From positions 136,859,368 to 136,923,367 of the forward strand of contig JALGPY010000001.1 of the NCBI GenBank assembly GCA_023055425.1: a DNA stretch of 64,000 nt. Direction: 5' to 3'. Positions 1 to 10,199 of this stretch are shown in pieces. This DNA is from Linanthus parryae. Lineage: Eukaryota > Streptophyta > Magnoliopsida > Ericales > Polemoniaceae. Positions within the stretch are counted from its first letter, which is position 1. Each line of letters starts with the position of its first letter. The notes beneath the pieces are model-generated. The model searched no databases, was not told the DNA's origin, and saw only the letters and a program-made list of their open reading frames with translations. The translations under genes were made by a program, and so were the position numbers.

Positions 1-281
1 AGATGTGTTGGGAAAAGAAATTGTCAATTCATACATGAGTCTTACAAGTTGCAGTCCACTGAGTATTTATACTCTGTTTTGCCGCTAGTTTCTAGTTACA
101 AGCTAATTGTTCATTTACAATTTCTGTTACGTAACTAATTTGTTGTTGCAGGTTTGTTTTGCAGGTCCATGTGCGTGTTCCACGTGTCAGCCTGTGGTTG
201 GCTGGTCAATTCTGACGTGAAGCTGAGCTGACTTCGTCGAATTGTCCATTTTGCCCTCATCTTTCTTGCAGGTTCATGACA
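1..281 (-). repeat. gypsy-1 3' LTR (partial, cut by window edge)
   Basis: Nearly identical to 3969-4248, with three mismatches seen. On the plus strand it ends in ...TTCATGACA. The purine-rich tract on the minus strand directly inside this boundary (about 282-300) is the likely polypurine tract. Roughly the first 135 bp of the LTR, including the GA array seen in the other copy, would lie left of the window. Confidence 0.9.
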
Positions 282-310
282 TTCCCGTGCCCTTGAGAAG
301 AAACATGTCC

Positions 311-1063
311 TCATGTTGAAAGAAACGCCGGAAATTTTGCTTGAATGATGGAATAATCCTCCCAGGTGGCTTCGGAAGGCGGTGAATTGATCCACTGAAT
401 CAGCAATTGGACTATGCCGGCGTTACCCCGCTTAACCAGTCGGCGATCGAGAATTGCCACAAGTTCAACCTGAAATTGGCCGTCGTTCCCAATTCCAGGT
501 AAATTGATATCAACCCTAGTATGGGGTCCGACGCATTTTTTTAATTGAGAGACATGAATCACCGGATGAATCCTCGATGTGGCGGGTAGATCTAATCTGT
601 ACGCGACCTTCCCTACTCTTTGCAGGACCCTGAATGGCCCGTAGAATTTTGGGGCCAATTTCATGTTATGGCGAAGATTGACAGTGGTCTGCCGATAGGG
701 TTGCAATCGCAGGTATACCAAATCTCCTTCCTTGAATTCTCTTTCTGACCTGTGCCTGTCTGCAAACATCTTCATCCGGTTCTGCGCTTGGACCAAATTT
801 TCTTTCAAAAGTGACAGCATTTTAGCCCTTTATTGTACAAAAGCTTGAACTTCTTTGTTGGAATACTTAGGAATTTGATGGAAGTTAGGCAATTTTGGAG
901 GGTAGCCATACAAAGCTTCAAAGGGAGTCATTTTTAACCCATTGTGGTAGTGTGAGTTATACCACATTTCAGCCAAACTCAACCATTTTCCCCAATTCCT
1001 TGGCCTATCTGCACACATACACCTGAGGTAGTTCTCCAAGCTTTGATTTACTTTGTAGTGCAA
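311..1063 (-). pseudogene. gypsy-1 integrase C-terminal part and chromodomain-like tail
   Basis: The minus-strand frame starts inside the integrase core, with text of the type N-x-x-L-E-N-Y-L-R-C and M-T-P-F-E-A-L-Y-G. A TAA stop near 827-829 interrupts it, and it then continues in the same frame through the integrase C-terminal region (F-K-E-G-D-L-V-Y-L-R, then H-P-V-I-H-V-S-Q-L-K). It ends with a chromodomain-like segment containing R-R-L-V-K-R-G-N and S-E-A-T-W-E-D. Plant chromoviruses carry such a tail, which in that family directs integration to marked chromatin. The N-terminal half of integrase, with its zinc finger and first catalytic Asp, is absent. The frame is shifted relative to the upstream reverse transcriptase, so the junction is a deletion. 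The product cannot be functional. Confidence 0.88.
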
Positions 1064-1064
1064 G

Positions 1065-2666
1065 AGCTGTGACTTTAGCTAAAGCCTCCTTGAGTTGATT
1101 AAAAGCCAAAGTAGCAGCTGGACTCCATTCAAAGTTCCCTTTCTTGAGTAGATCTGTTAGTGGTTTACTTATACCACCATACCCTGGTACAAACCTTCTA
1201 TAATAACATGTGAGCTCTAGAAAACCTCTTAGAGCTTTAATGTTGCTAGGTTGTGGCCAAGAAATCATACTCTCTATCTTCTTAGGGTCAGCTTCTATCC
1301 CTTTGCTGGATATTACATGCCCTAGGTATTCAATAGCTGTCTGTCCAAAAGCACACTTTGACTTCTTTGCAAACAGTGTGTGTTGTTTGAGAGTTTGAAG
1401 AGTCACTTGCAAATGGTGCTTGTGCTCTTGCAAGTCCTTGCTGTGAATCAATATATCATAAAAAAAAAAACCAATATGAATTTTCTCAAAAAATGGCTTG
1501 AATACCTCATTCATCAAAGCTTGGAAGGTTGCTGGTGCATTAGTCAATCAAAAAGGCATGACCCTAAACTCATAGTGTCCCTCATGAGTTCTAAAAGCTG
1601 TCTTGTGAATGTCTTCTTCTCTCATCCTTACTTGATGATATCCTGCTCTTAAATCCAGTTTAGAGAAAATAGTAGCTCCTTGTAACTCATCCAATAGCTC
1701 ATCAATCACTGGAATTGGGAATTTATTCTTGATGGTGATGTTGTTCAAAGCTCTGTAATCAATGCAGAACCTCCATGTCCCATCTTTTTTCTTGACAAGC
1801 AGCACAGGGGAGGCAAAAGGGCTAGAGCTTGGTCTAATAATGTCTGCTTTTAGCATTTCTTGTACTAACTTCTCTATCTCATTCTTTTGCAGATAGGGGT
1901 ACCTGTAAGGTTTAAGGCACACAGGGTTGCTTCCTTCTTGTAAAGTGATGGAGTGGTCCAGGGTTCTTTGAGGAGGTAACCCTTTTGGTTCTTCAAACAC
2001 TTCTGGGTAAGCTTCTATTATTTCTGTCAACTCAGGGTGGTCCTCCATGCTTGGCTCAATGGTGCCTATAGAGAATAGCTGTCCTATTACCACATTTTCA
2101 TTGTGGTTGCAGTACTTGCACACAGCTTCCAGTGACATTGATTGTAACGGAGCTGTCTGATTCATCTGTTCCCCTTGCAGGTTTACTTCCACGTTTCCCA
2201 AGAAATAGCTCAATCTGAGTTTGTTTAAATCCATGTTGAAGGGACTAATATCTTTCAACCACTGTACTCCCAATACAGCATCACAACCACCTAAAGAGAT
2301 TAGTCTCATTTCCACTTGTAATTGATGACCTTGAACTTGTATTGGTACTTGCTTGCAAATCCCTTCACTGTATATGGTACTACCATCAGCCACTATGACT
2401 CTTAGTGTTGTTGAAGGGGTAATGGGTAACCCCACTCTTTTGGCCACATTATGATCCAAAAAATTGTGGGTACTACCTGTGTCCACTAGGAGAGTCACTT
2501 TCTGCCCTTTGATAGCACCTTTTAATCTAAGAGTTTGATGATTCAAATTTCCAGACATAGCATACATAGACACTGACATGTCTTCCTGATTGTTGTTTGG
2601 CTGTTCTGGGCTGTCACTTCTCACTTCTTCCTCTTCTCCTTCTTCCTCTTCTATGCCATTTATCAT
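1065..2666 (-). pseudogene. gypsy-1 protease and reverse transcriptase
   Basis: The frame begins with an acidic run, followed by an aspartic protease with D-T-G-S-T-H-N-F and the reverse transcriptase segments [10 protein letters not shown] and [16 protein letters not shown] near 1545-1547 stands where the family has Gly in M-P-F-G-L-T-N-A-P; the same frame then continues. The active-site box reads F-F-Y-D-I-L instead of F-F-D-D-I-L, so one catalytic Asp is replaced by Tyr. After the connection domain (about 1065-1085) the text jumps to integrase, which means RNase H is deleted. These three defects together rule out an active polymerase. Confidence 0.9.
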
Positions 2667-2675
2667 GAATAATTG

Positions 2676-3787
2676 TTAAGTTTTACACCTATGACCTGGC
2701 ATGAACTTTTCATCACAATAATAGCATAACCCCTTTCTTCTTCTTTCTTGCATTTCTTCTATAGAGATTCTTTTAACAGTCAAGGTTTGTGCTACATGCA
2801 TACTAGCTCTTGAATTCTGACTATTCCATGAATCTGAGGAATTCTTGAGAAATTGATTACTGTTGTAAGAATTGTACCAGTGTTTCTGCAAACAGCTTCT
2901 TTGGTGTATTATAGATTCTGCTCTTGGAGTCTGGCTAGTGCTCTTAATTGATTCATGGTTTTGGGTCCTTGAATTTGTACAACTTCTCTTATTTCATCCT
3001 TCAACCCACTCAGATAGCATTGGACACAATATTTTTCAGGGGCTTTGTTGATTGCTAGCACTCTGGGTTTCAGTTCCTCAACTCTTGTTTGGTACTCTCT
3101 TACAGTGCCAGTTTGCATTAACCTCTTGAAGTCTCCTATCACATTTTCTTCACCATCTTCACAGAATCTATCACTCACTAGTTCCAAGAACTCCATCCAG
3201 GTCATTCCTTCTAAGGTCTCAAACTCAGATTCACACAAGTACTTGGCTTCTTCTTCAAAATTGAGAGTAGATATGATAATTTTCTGTAAATCATTCATAG
3301 TGTGAAGTTGGAAATACCTGTTTGCATTCTTGATCCATCCCAAGTGGTTTTGTCCATCAAATTTTGGAAAATCTATTTTGGGCATGTGAAAATGACTTTT
3401 GTGTTCTTTGTCATTGTTCATGGTGTTCTTCATTTCTGACATTTCTCTGTTTGATTTTCCAGAACCCAGAATTGGTGTCTTCATGTGACTTCCTGGTACT
3501 TCCTCTGTGGTTCTGTTTCTGGGAATTTCATCAGTGCCTGGAAGCACTTTTTCCTTGAACAATCTTGCTTCTATGGCTTGGAAAGAAATCATAAGTCCTT
3601 TGAATTGAGCGTCAATGCTCTCACTTTGCTTGCTTAAGGTCTGTAGTTGAAGTAAAGAAACCTCCATTTTATCTTCGAGGTTTTGTACTGCCAAAGCAGT
3701 GTTTTCTTGGTTTTGTGAAACCCTGTAGATCTCATCTTCTACGGTGGAGATTCGGGCTGACTCTGCCATGGATTTAGTCTGTACCAT
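2676..3787 (-). pseudogene. gypsy-1 gag with zinc knuckle
   Basis: The 5' frame (3787 to 2909) is a 292-residue gag-like protein. It has a coiled-coil-like N-terminus and a retrotransposon gag domain with L-G-W-I-x-x-A-x-R-Y-F and R-E-Y-Q-T-R-V-E-E-L. It stops at 2906-2908. A frameshift near 2891-2908 leads into the nucleocapsid part, which ends in a zinc knuckle (C-Y-Y-C-D-E-K, then G-H-R-C). A further in-frame TAA separates this from the protease frame, replacing what is normally a continuous gag-pol reading frame. The start at 3787 is the first Met after the primer site. Confidence 0.88.
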
Positions 3788-3817
3788 GCGTTCTGGTTTG
3801 GAGTGGTGTGGATGAAC

Positions 3818-3832
3818 CAGGCTCTGATACCA
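3818..3832 (-). other. gypsy-1 primer binding site (tRNA-iMet)
   Basis: The minus strand reads TGGTATCAGAGCCTG, complementary to the 3' end of plant initiator tRNA-Met. It lies one base inside the LTR end at 3834. This fixes the element orientation. Confidence 0.93.
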
Positions 3833-3833
3833 A

Positions 3834-3911
3834 TGTGATGGTACAGAACTGTGAGAGGAGCTTTTGGGTATTTGTTAATGGCGGTCCTGGAATCGCAGAA
3901 AAAGAAAGGAA

Positions 3912-3964
<53 letters not shown>

Positions 3965-4248
3965 AGAAGATGTGTTGGGAAAAGAAATTGTCAATTCATA
4001 CATGAGTCTTACAAGTTGCAATCCACTGAGTATTTATACTCTGTTTTGCCGCTAGTTTCTAGTTACAAGCTAATTGTTCAGTTACAATTTCTGTTACGTA
4101 ACTAATTTGTTGTTGCAGGTTTGTTTTGCAGGTCCATGTGCGTGTTCCACGTGTCAGCCTGTGGTTGGCTGGTCAATTCTGACGTGAAGCTGAGCTGACT
4201 TCGTCGAATTGTCCATTTTGCCCTCATCTTTATTGCAGGTTCATGACA
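3834..4248 (-). repeat. gypsy-1 5' LTR
   Basis: A 415-bp LTR bounded on the plus strand by TG at 3834 and CA at 4247-4248. It contains a GA array (3915-3958). From 3969 it matches the left LTR. Flanking bases 4249-4253 are GGTAA, the expected right copy of a 5-bp target duplication. Confidence 0.9.
3915..3958. repeat. (GA)22 microsatellite inside gypsy-1 LTR
   Basis: Uninterrupted dinucleotide array of 44 bases. It generates Arg/Glu-repeat reading frames that are not genes. Confidence 0.98.
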
Positions 4249-7133
4249 GGTAACTCTCTCGTTCTCCCTCCGTTTTTGAATCTATTTATCTAGAAATAAT
4301 CCCTGGTTGCGTTTGAACGTGTTCCTAGTCTCATAATCCACCACGGCAACGATTTGATATGGGTTTGATTTAGGTGGGAGGTCGTTTTCGGAGAAGATCA
4401 GGGCATGTTCTCGCTGCAGGGTGGGTTGTTTGGGAAACGGTTGGGTTCTGCAAACTCCTGGGGCTACTAGGAGCATGTTTAGTGTTGAATTGTCGGACTG
4501 ATTCGATCTTGAATCAACTGAAAACCACTCCCAAAGTTCCTGCAAAACAAACTAAAAACTGGGTTGCAACTATCTTGCGACTTCCAGCCAACTTTGAGAA
4601 TTTGTAACTTCATTGTACTGAATCAAATGTGATGATTTTTGTCCCTGTGGAAACCTGGTAGTTAGGAAAACAACTTTCATGTTGAATTCTTTCTCTGAAA
4701 CCTCCTTGAAACCGGGTTAAATCATCTCCAAAATCAAGACTTTGTGCAGAGTCATGAAATCAATAACAGACCTGCACTTTCTTGTCAAATTCTAAGGATT
4801 GTATCTTCTTCGATTCTCAAGATTGTATGGAAAGGAATGTTTCTGGTAATTCATTAGGCCTAATACTACGTGTCGAGTTGGATTTTAAGTGCTGAACTTG
4901 GATCTAAATCACCTGTAAATCCTCTTGAAAATACTGCAAAAATGTGCAGTGTACTGACAAGAGCATTGTCTGCAGCTCTTGCTAACTTTTGGGTTGATTA
5001 ACTTCTTCATAGGAGCTTGGTGTGGAGTGTTCTTAGACCCTATTGATTCCTTAGGTGTCCCTCTACAACTCCAATTGAATTGGATTGCCTAACTACTCTT
5101 TAAGTCACCCTAAAATAGCTTAAAAGTTGCTGCAAAATGTGTGGAACTGTCAAGTGTGAAATATTTAAAGTGTTGGATTCGCTTGAAATCTCAATCTGCT
5201 TTCTTCTGTGGGTAGCTGGTACTAAATACTTTAATTCACTTTATATGTGTTTCTTCAAATTGTAAAGGGAGTTTCCAGAAATTGAGGCTAAAGTTGAATG
5301 TGTATCGGTTTTGGTATGAAATGTAGACGTAAATAGCTATCTTTGAACTCTCATAACTTCTTTAGTACTTAACCAAATCTTATTCTTCTTTCTAATGTGA
5401 GAAGTTGGTTGATAAAAGTTTAAATCTCTCTTATTGAAGGATTTCCCGTATCCTGAACAGATTGCTCAGAATTCAAGCTCAAAATAGCACTCTTGAAACT
5501 GTGAAAACTCTCTTGAAAATAGTTTATGTATTGGTCAATGATTTCTTCCAACTTTGACCAAGCTTATCTCCTTGTGTATTTTGAATCTTGTAAATTTCCA
5601 ATATGTTCCAGAAACCTGGAAATACAATCTACAAGACCCTATTTTCAGATTCTCAATATTATTTCTCGACCAGAAACTAACTGTAAAGTTGACCAGTTAT
5701 GAAGATCTCTTTATAACTTGAACTTTCTGATTTGACTAGTCAGATAAGCTAATTGACCAAAACACCCTCATAGAAAATTGTTCTAAATAACAATCTTAGT
5801 TGAAGGGTCAAGTTTGGCCAAGTTTGACTTTCTGAAAATCTTAGTTTTGCTGAGCTGTATAGGAGGGGCAAATCGGTAATTTTGAAATAACTTAAATTAG
5901 ACAATCAATCCTACCTCTTGCCTCTAGTCATAATCTCAGCCTCTATATCAGTTTCATAATATTTGGAGCTAGTCTACACATATCTGAGTCAAAATTGGCT
6001 AAAAGTCATCAGTAGGGTCTTTTCTGCAAGTTTACTAAACTGAGGGACCTGAATGAAATTAGGTAAAAAGTTGTAGAATTCAATACCAGGAGGAGATGGG
6101 AATCATGTTAGCATACCTAAGGACTTGACTGAGTATGATTGGAGGGTTCAGGCACAGTCAGGACTGTACTGAAGACTGGGTTGTTAGGGGCAAAACAGTA
6201 ATTTGGTTTGGACAGTCAGCATCACATCTACATTATGCATTCTACTTCATTTAGAGGACATGTGTTTATAGCATATATACTTGAATTGTGTAGTGGTTGC
6301 TGGATTGTGGAATCAGCTCAGCTGATAAGGAAACTGGGCTGGATATCAGGTGAGCATTTGTGTGCTTTTGATATTGTTGTATTTTTCTAAGCTAATATCA
6401 CTAATATGAATAATGTGAGTATGAGCTGTGATATAATCGTCTTTGGACCCTTGGTTGGTTACTATCGTCTCCGGACGTTAAATTGTCTACGGACACCTTG
6501 GGTTTGTCTTCGGACAAGTAGGCAGCTAGTACTACCCTTTGGACTGATGCACCAGTAGGGGGTGTGTACACTTACGGTATAGTTTTTCTTGGTGGATTTG
6601 TTTTCCTTCCTTGTCAGAAGTGAATCTGGTCTTCACGACCCTCTGGGTGGTGGGATTTTGGAATCCTTCGTATAAGGCTGGTATGGTGTTGATGTTTATT
6701 GATAATTGGGGATTCCTTGAGGTATTTGTTACTGGTGCTCTATCTGTGTTAAATGTGGTGATGTGACAGGGTACTGGCTTGAGCGTTTGTAAGTTTTAAA
6801 GTTAGATCATTTCAAACACTATCTACATTATTTTCTTAATACTATACTACTTAGCATATTTTCTGCCTGGTGGATATTTTCTATCTTTTCAGGTGAGCAC
6901 ATGAAAATCTGGGGATATAGTGAATCACTTAGAAATCCACAAAGTATAACAGTAAGTTTGATTTAAATTTCAGTTTCTTTAATTCCGTCTCGTAACAAAA
7001 CCGTTAGGGTTAGATTCCTTGCTAGGGCTTTCTGTGTCTTAGCGGAGGACGCATTTCTGTGTCTTAGCGGAGGACACTCCAGTGAGTCTTGGTGGTCTTC
7101 TGGTAGATTTCCCAGCTCTGAGGGGGTGGAACA
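4249..7133 (+). mobile_element. Relic long LTR related to element C
   Basis: No protein-coding signal. The last 700 bases share ordered blocks with the LTR of element C (42801-46446): a stretch with GGGGGTGTGTACACTTACGG near 6560, then TTTCAGTTTCTTTAATT and GTCTCGTAACAAAACCGTTAG near 6970-7005, then CTTAGCGGAGGAC near 7035-7075, then a G-rich end near 7120-7133. The order and spacing match, but the sequence is clearly diverged. I infer an old solo LTR or LTR fragment of the same family, into which gypsy-1 inserted. A 20-bp unit containing CTTAGCGGAGGAC is tandemly doubled around 7030-7075. The 5' half (4249-6400) shows only vague resemblance. Confidence 0.6.
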
Positions 7134-8400
7134 AAGTGAATAATGGCATAGTAAAAAGGAAAAAAACAGCAATTATAATTTAGAAATTATTAAAGGGTAC
7201 CCAGTTTTGTTAATTTTTTTGAAATCAATCTTTCTGGAGATTTTGGGAACAGTGGAATATGTATTAAGTGAAGGCGCTGTCGTTGAGTAACTGGAATACA
7301 ATGAACGATGATAAAGAAGGCCGAGAACGAAACTTGTAATCTCAAATGGAAAGATTACCCAGCCTACTTCATTTGGTGGACGAAGATGCTTGATATAACT
7401 AAATTGGAGAAGTTCATTTGGTAATGACAAAAAAAAGAAATATTTCTCAAGAAAAAAACAATGAAACACGAAAATAAATTTAATCTGGAAAAGTTCACTA
7501 TGCTTGATATACTTATTAGTGCTGTGACTAGTGTTTTCTTCAAGAAGAGAGCAAGAGGAAATGATGAAAGTAAATTAGTGAACTGAAGAACCTGAAAGAT
7601 GTTGGTAATTACACATGGTTGGTGGCTTGTTTTTCTATCGGATGGTCTTGTGAATTTATAGATTTGGATGATGGGGATGGGGGGATACGATATACGATTG
7701 AACTGATGGTTTCTTCTCTAACTTTTCACGTTTAGTTAATCTACTTTTACTTTTTTACTGTGCTTGAGGATTTGACCCGATCAATTCGCAGAGTCTTGAA
7801 CCATTGGTTTTGATCTGGTGGAAAGTGGGTACACGATCTTAAATTTTTGTTTTGGTAATACGAGTTGGATTCAGGATAATATGAGTATTTGCCTAAGTTA
7901 CCTGGAACGCGCATCGTTCCGGTTCGTGGAACAGAAACAGGATCGTGGGACGTCATATCCTATGGAATTCGGTACGCCATGAGTGGGCTTCGTTAGATAC
8001 CTTTATAGGAGTATTACCATTTTCCACAAATCATAATGTGTAAAACTGCTCAATATATGCAATATTTGAAAGTCAGTACTCTAAAATAGATGGAAATTAA
8101 TATTCTCTAAATTTAATTTTCTCTTATACATAGATACTTTAGGTTAAAATAGTGAAAAATAACTGGGATCGCCACATTAAGCGATTTAGATTGTTGGTGT
8201 TCCACGTTTTGGAACGCGCTATCCAATTCGCAATTAATGGGGGTACGAGTGAACTGTGGTAACACTGGAATTCGCTATCTGTCTTTACATTGTTGTCCGG
8301 ATAAAAGTGAGGATGATACAAGGCATAAGCAGTCAGTCATCGGGATAGGTAGGGAATCCATAGTAAAACGATAAACATGCTCTTCTTTATAAGTAATGCC
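7134..8400. other. Unassigned AT-rich region
   Basis: No convincing gene. Reading frames are short on both strands and match nothing I recognise. Between about 7900 and 8290 GGAAC/GTTCC words recur, including a small hairpin GGAACG-cgcat-CGTTCC near 7905-7921. This may be an old unclassified repeat. I see nothing else. Confidence 0.4.
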
Positions 8401-9044
8401 ATTGTTTATTGCCGAAGCATGTTTATATATTACAATTACTAGAAGTTGCATCTAATTCCCTCCCTTGTTTTGCATACACCTCTTCTATTGTGAATTGTGC
8501 ATGGACTTTATCTGATACTTGTCCAAACCAATATCTACTAGACAGTAAAATAGAAAAGCTCTGAGCTCTCTCTAGAAAACAGAAGGTAGAGAGAAAATAA
8601 ACTTGGTCAGGTTTTCTGGCTGAGCCCGTCAGAAGCTCCTCGCGACCTGGGCCAGTAAACTCTCCCCTCTCAAGCATCACCAAACCCCTAAAGGTGAAGG
8701 AAAACCACATCTTAAACTTGTTTTTTTCCGTTCTCCAATGTTGGAGATCGAGTCAAGAGCAATATCTACATCTAGTTTTTCCATCATTTGGACGTTCCAG
8801 GTTGATGGCAAACTTGTTGTTGCTGGTTGTTCTCTACCATGCCGTTGGCGGCGGCTACCTATGCCAAGACACCACCAATGCTTGTTGACATCCTTTCCTC
8901 CACCTTTTTATTCCTTTCAAATTGCTCCAGATGCTATTCTGGCAATTGACATTCTTTGCTCCATCAACTCATTCCTCGGCTTCTTTTGGTCATCCTAATT
9001 TCCCCCAACCTCCAAAATCACTTGTTTACCTGCCATCAACATCA
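8401..9044. other. Unassigned region left of element D
   Basis: Continuous with 16709 onward before element D inserted. Frames of 60-95 codons exist on both strands but overlap each other and show no domain I recognise. A short word GCGAAGCATGTT or a variant of it occurs at about 8411 and at about 20464, upstream of the putative DUF247 gene 1 promoter. That is too little to call homology. Confidence 0.35.
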
Positions 9045-9049
9045 CAAAC
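9045..9049. other. Target-site duplication of element D (left)
   Basis: CAAAC immediately before the LTR start; the same five bases follow the right LTR at 16704-16708. Confidence 0.92.
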
Positions 9050-9516
9050 TGTTAGCATTTGGTGCGCCCATGTGGGGTGCACAATGCAATTATCCTAAAT
9101 TTATGGGTTTAGGTGAGACAAGCTCAAACCTTATGGGGTTAGTAGCAAGGAAATCAACCCCAGGGGGTAACGTTGCAATTGGGTATAAGTCTGTCTTTAT
9201 AAGGAGACTGCCTCCTACACATAATATATGAGAGTCATAATAATATACACACTACTGTAGAGATCATGTGCTGATCATAATACAGTAAACCCTAGACTCT
9301 CTCTCTAACTAGCCTCCATTGGTGGAACTTGGTGTGGATTAGAGCTTTCGTCCTAATGATTCGAGCCAGACTGTGGGAGCAAGAAGGGCACGTGAAAGCA
9401 AGCATCCTAAGATCATCCGCTGTGCATAGGAGCTAAGGAAGACAAGGTAAACACATGAATCTTCCGGTATAATTCATGTCGTAGATCTGTATGTGATAGA
9501 TCATGTTCGTCCTTCA
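9050..9516 (+). repeat. Element D 5' LTR
   Basis: 467 bp, starting TGTTAGCATTTGG and ending GTCCTTCA. It contains a TATA-like TTTATAAGG near 9197-9205, followed by a plausible leader. Same length as the right LTR. Confidence 0.93.
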
Positions 9517-9517
9517 T

Positions 9518-9530
9518 TGGTATCAGAGCC
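9518..9530 (+). other. Element D primer binding site (tRNA-iMet)
   Basis: TGGTATCAGAGCC begins one base after the LTR end at 9516-9517. Confidence 0.92.
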
Positions 9531-9849
9531 TTAGGCTTGTTTTTCGTGCCTCGTTATGCGTTCTCGAATCAGTTAAAAAAATCAAGTTTTTGAAATTTCA
9601 TAATCTGTTAGTGAAACCTATATGGTTAGATAGGGTTTTTTCACGAGGATTCCAGAAATATAAATTTTGTAATTTTTAGACGAACAGCGAATTAGTTATG
9701 AATATTTTAAGATTCGGAACTGTGTAAATCTGGACTGTTAGATCTGAACAGTAAAAAGATTTTTTTTCAAAACATGTTCAAATTGGGTTTTGAACACATA
9801 ATCGGAACCAGGGTGAAAAGACGATTCCAATGATATAAGGATCGCCGGA

Positions 9850-10190
9850 AACGGAGGCCAGGAAGGCGGCGCGTGGGCTTCACGCGCCACCGACACGGCC
9901 TCCACGCGCGGCCACACGCGCCAAAGGGCGGCGGTGGACATGCTGACGTGGCTAGGGATGACGTGGCGGTGCCACGTCAGCATTTGGCGGACGTGGCGAT
10001 GACGCGGCAGCCACGTGGGCTGCTGACGTGGCAGCTGCCGTGGAGGGACGACGTGGCAGGTGACGTTAGCACATGGCTGACGTGGTATGCTGACGTGGCA
10101 CTCGGCCGACGTCGGCGCGTGACGGAGGCGGACTCGCCCACGCGCGGCGGCGCGTGTGGGCGCGTGAGCCCTCCTCTGGCCACCATTTTT
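9850..10190 (+). repeat. GC-rich leader of element D with clustered ACGT-core repeats
   Basis: An abrupt GC-rich island in an AT-rich element. The word GACGTGGC, its reverse complement GCCACGTC, or close variants recur about nine times between 9938 and 10112. Such ACGT cores are the binding core of plant bZIP factors. The island lies in the untranslated leader or gag start. The overlapping frames on both strands are a by-product of GC content. Confidence 0.7.
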
Positions 10191-10199
10191 TGCCAAATT

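Larger units (their letters stand above)
1..4248 (-). mobile_element. gypsy-1: decayed Ty3/gypsy retrotransposon
   Basis: Seen: two copies of one sequence at 1-281 and about 3969-4248 frame a minus-strand gag-pol region. The initiator-Met primer site lies just inside the right copy, so the element reads right to left and its 3' LTR is cut by the window start. Gag, protease, reverse transcriptase, the integrase C-terminus and a chromodomain-like end are recognisable in that order. RNase H and most of integrase are missing, and several stops and frameshifts interrupt the frames. Over the 281 shared LTR bases I count three differences, so insertion was fairly recent compared with the coding damage. 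The last shared base is at 4248. The left target-site copy is outside the window, so the duplication cannot be checked. Confidence 0.93.

Noticed and set aside
8423..8998. Short frames on both strands, including one with a hydrophobic start (8694-8888)
   Set aside because: They overlap one another and show no domain, no conserved partner and no convincing splice sites.
9518..9530. Possible tRNA gene fragments at TGGTATCAGAGC sites (also 3818, 23248, 31533, 41051, 42302, 46449)
   Set aside because: All lie directly inside LTR ends and are primer binding sites, not tRNA genes.
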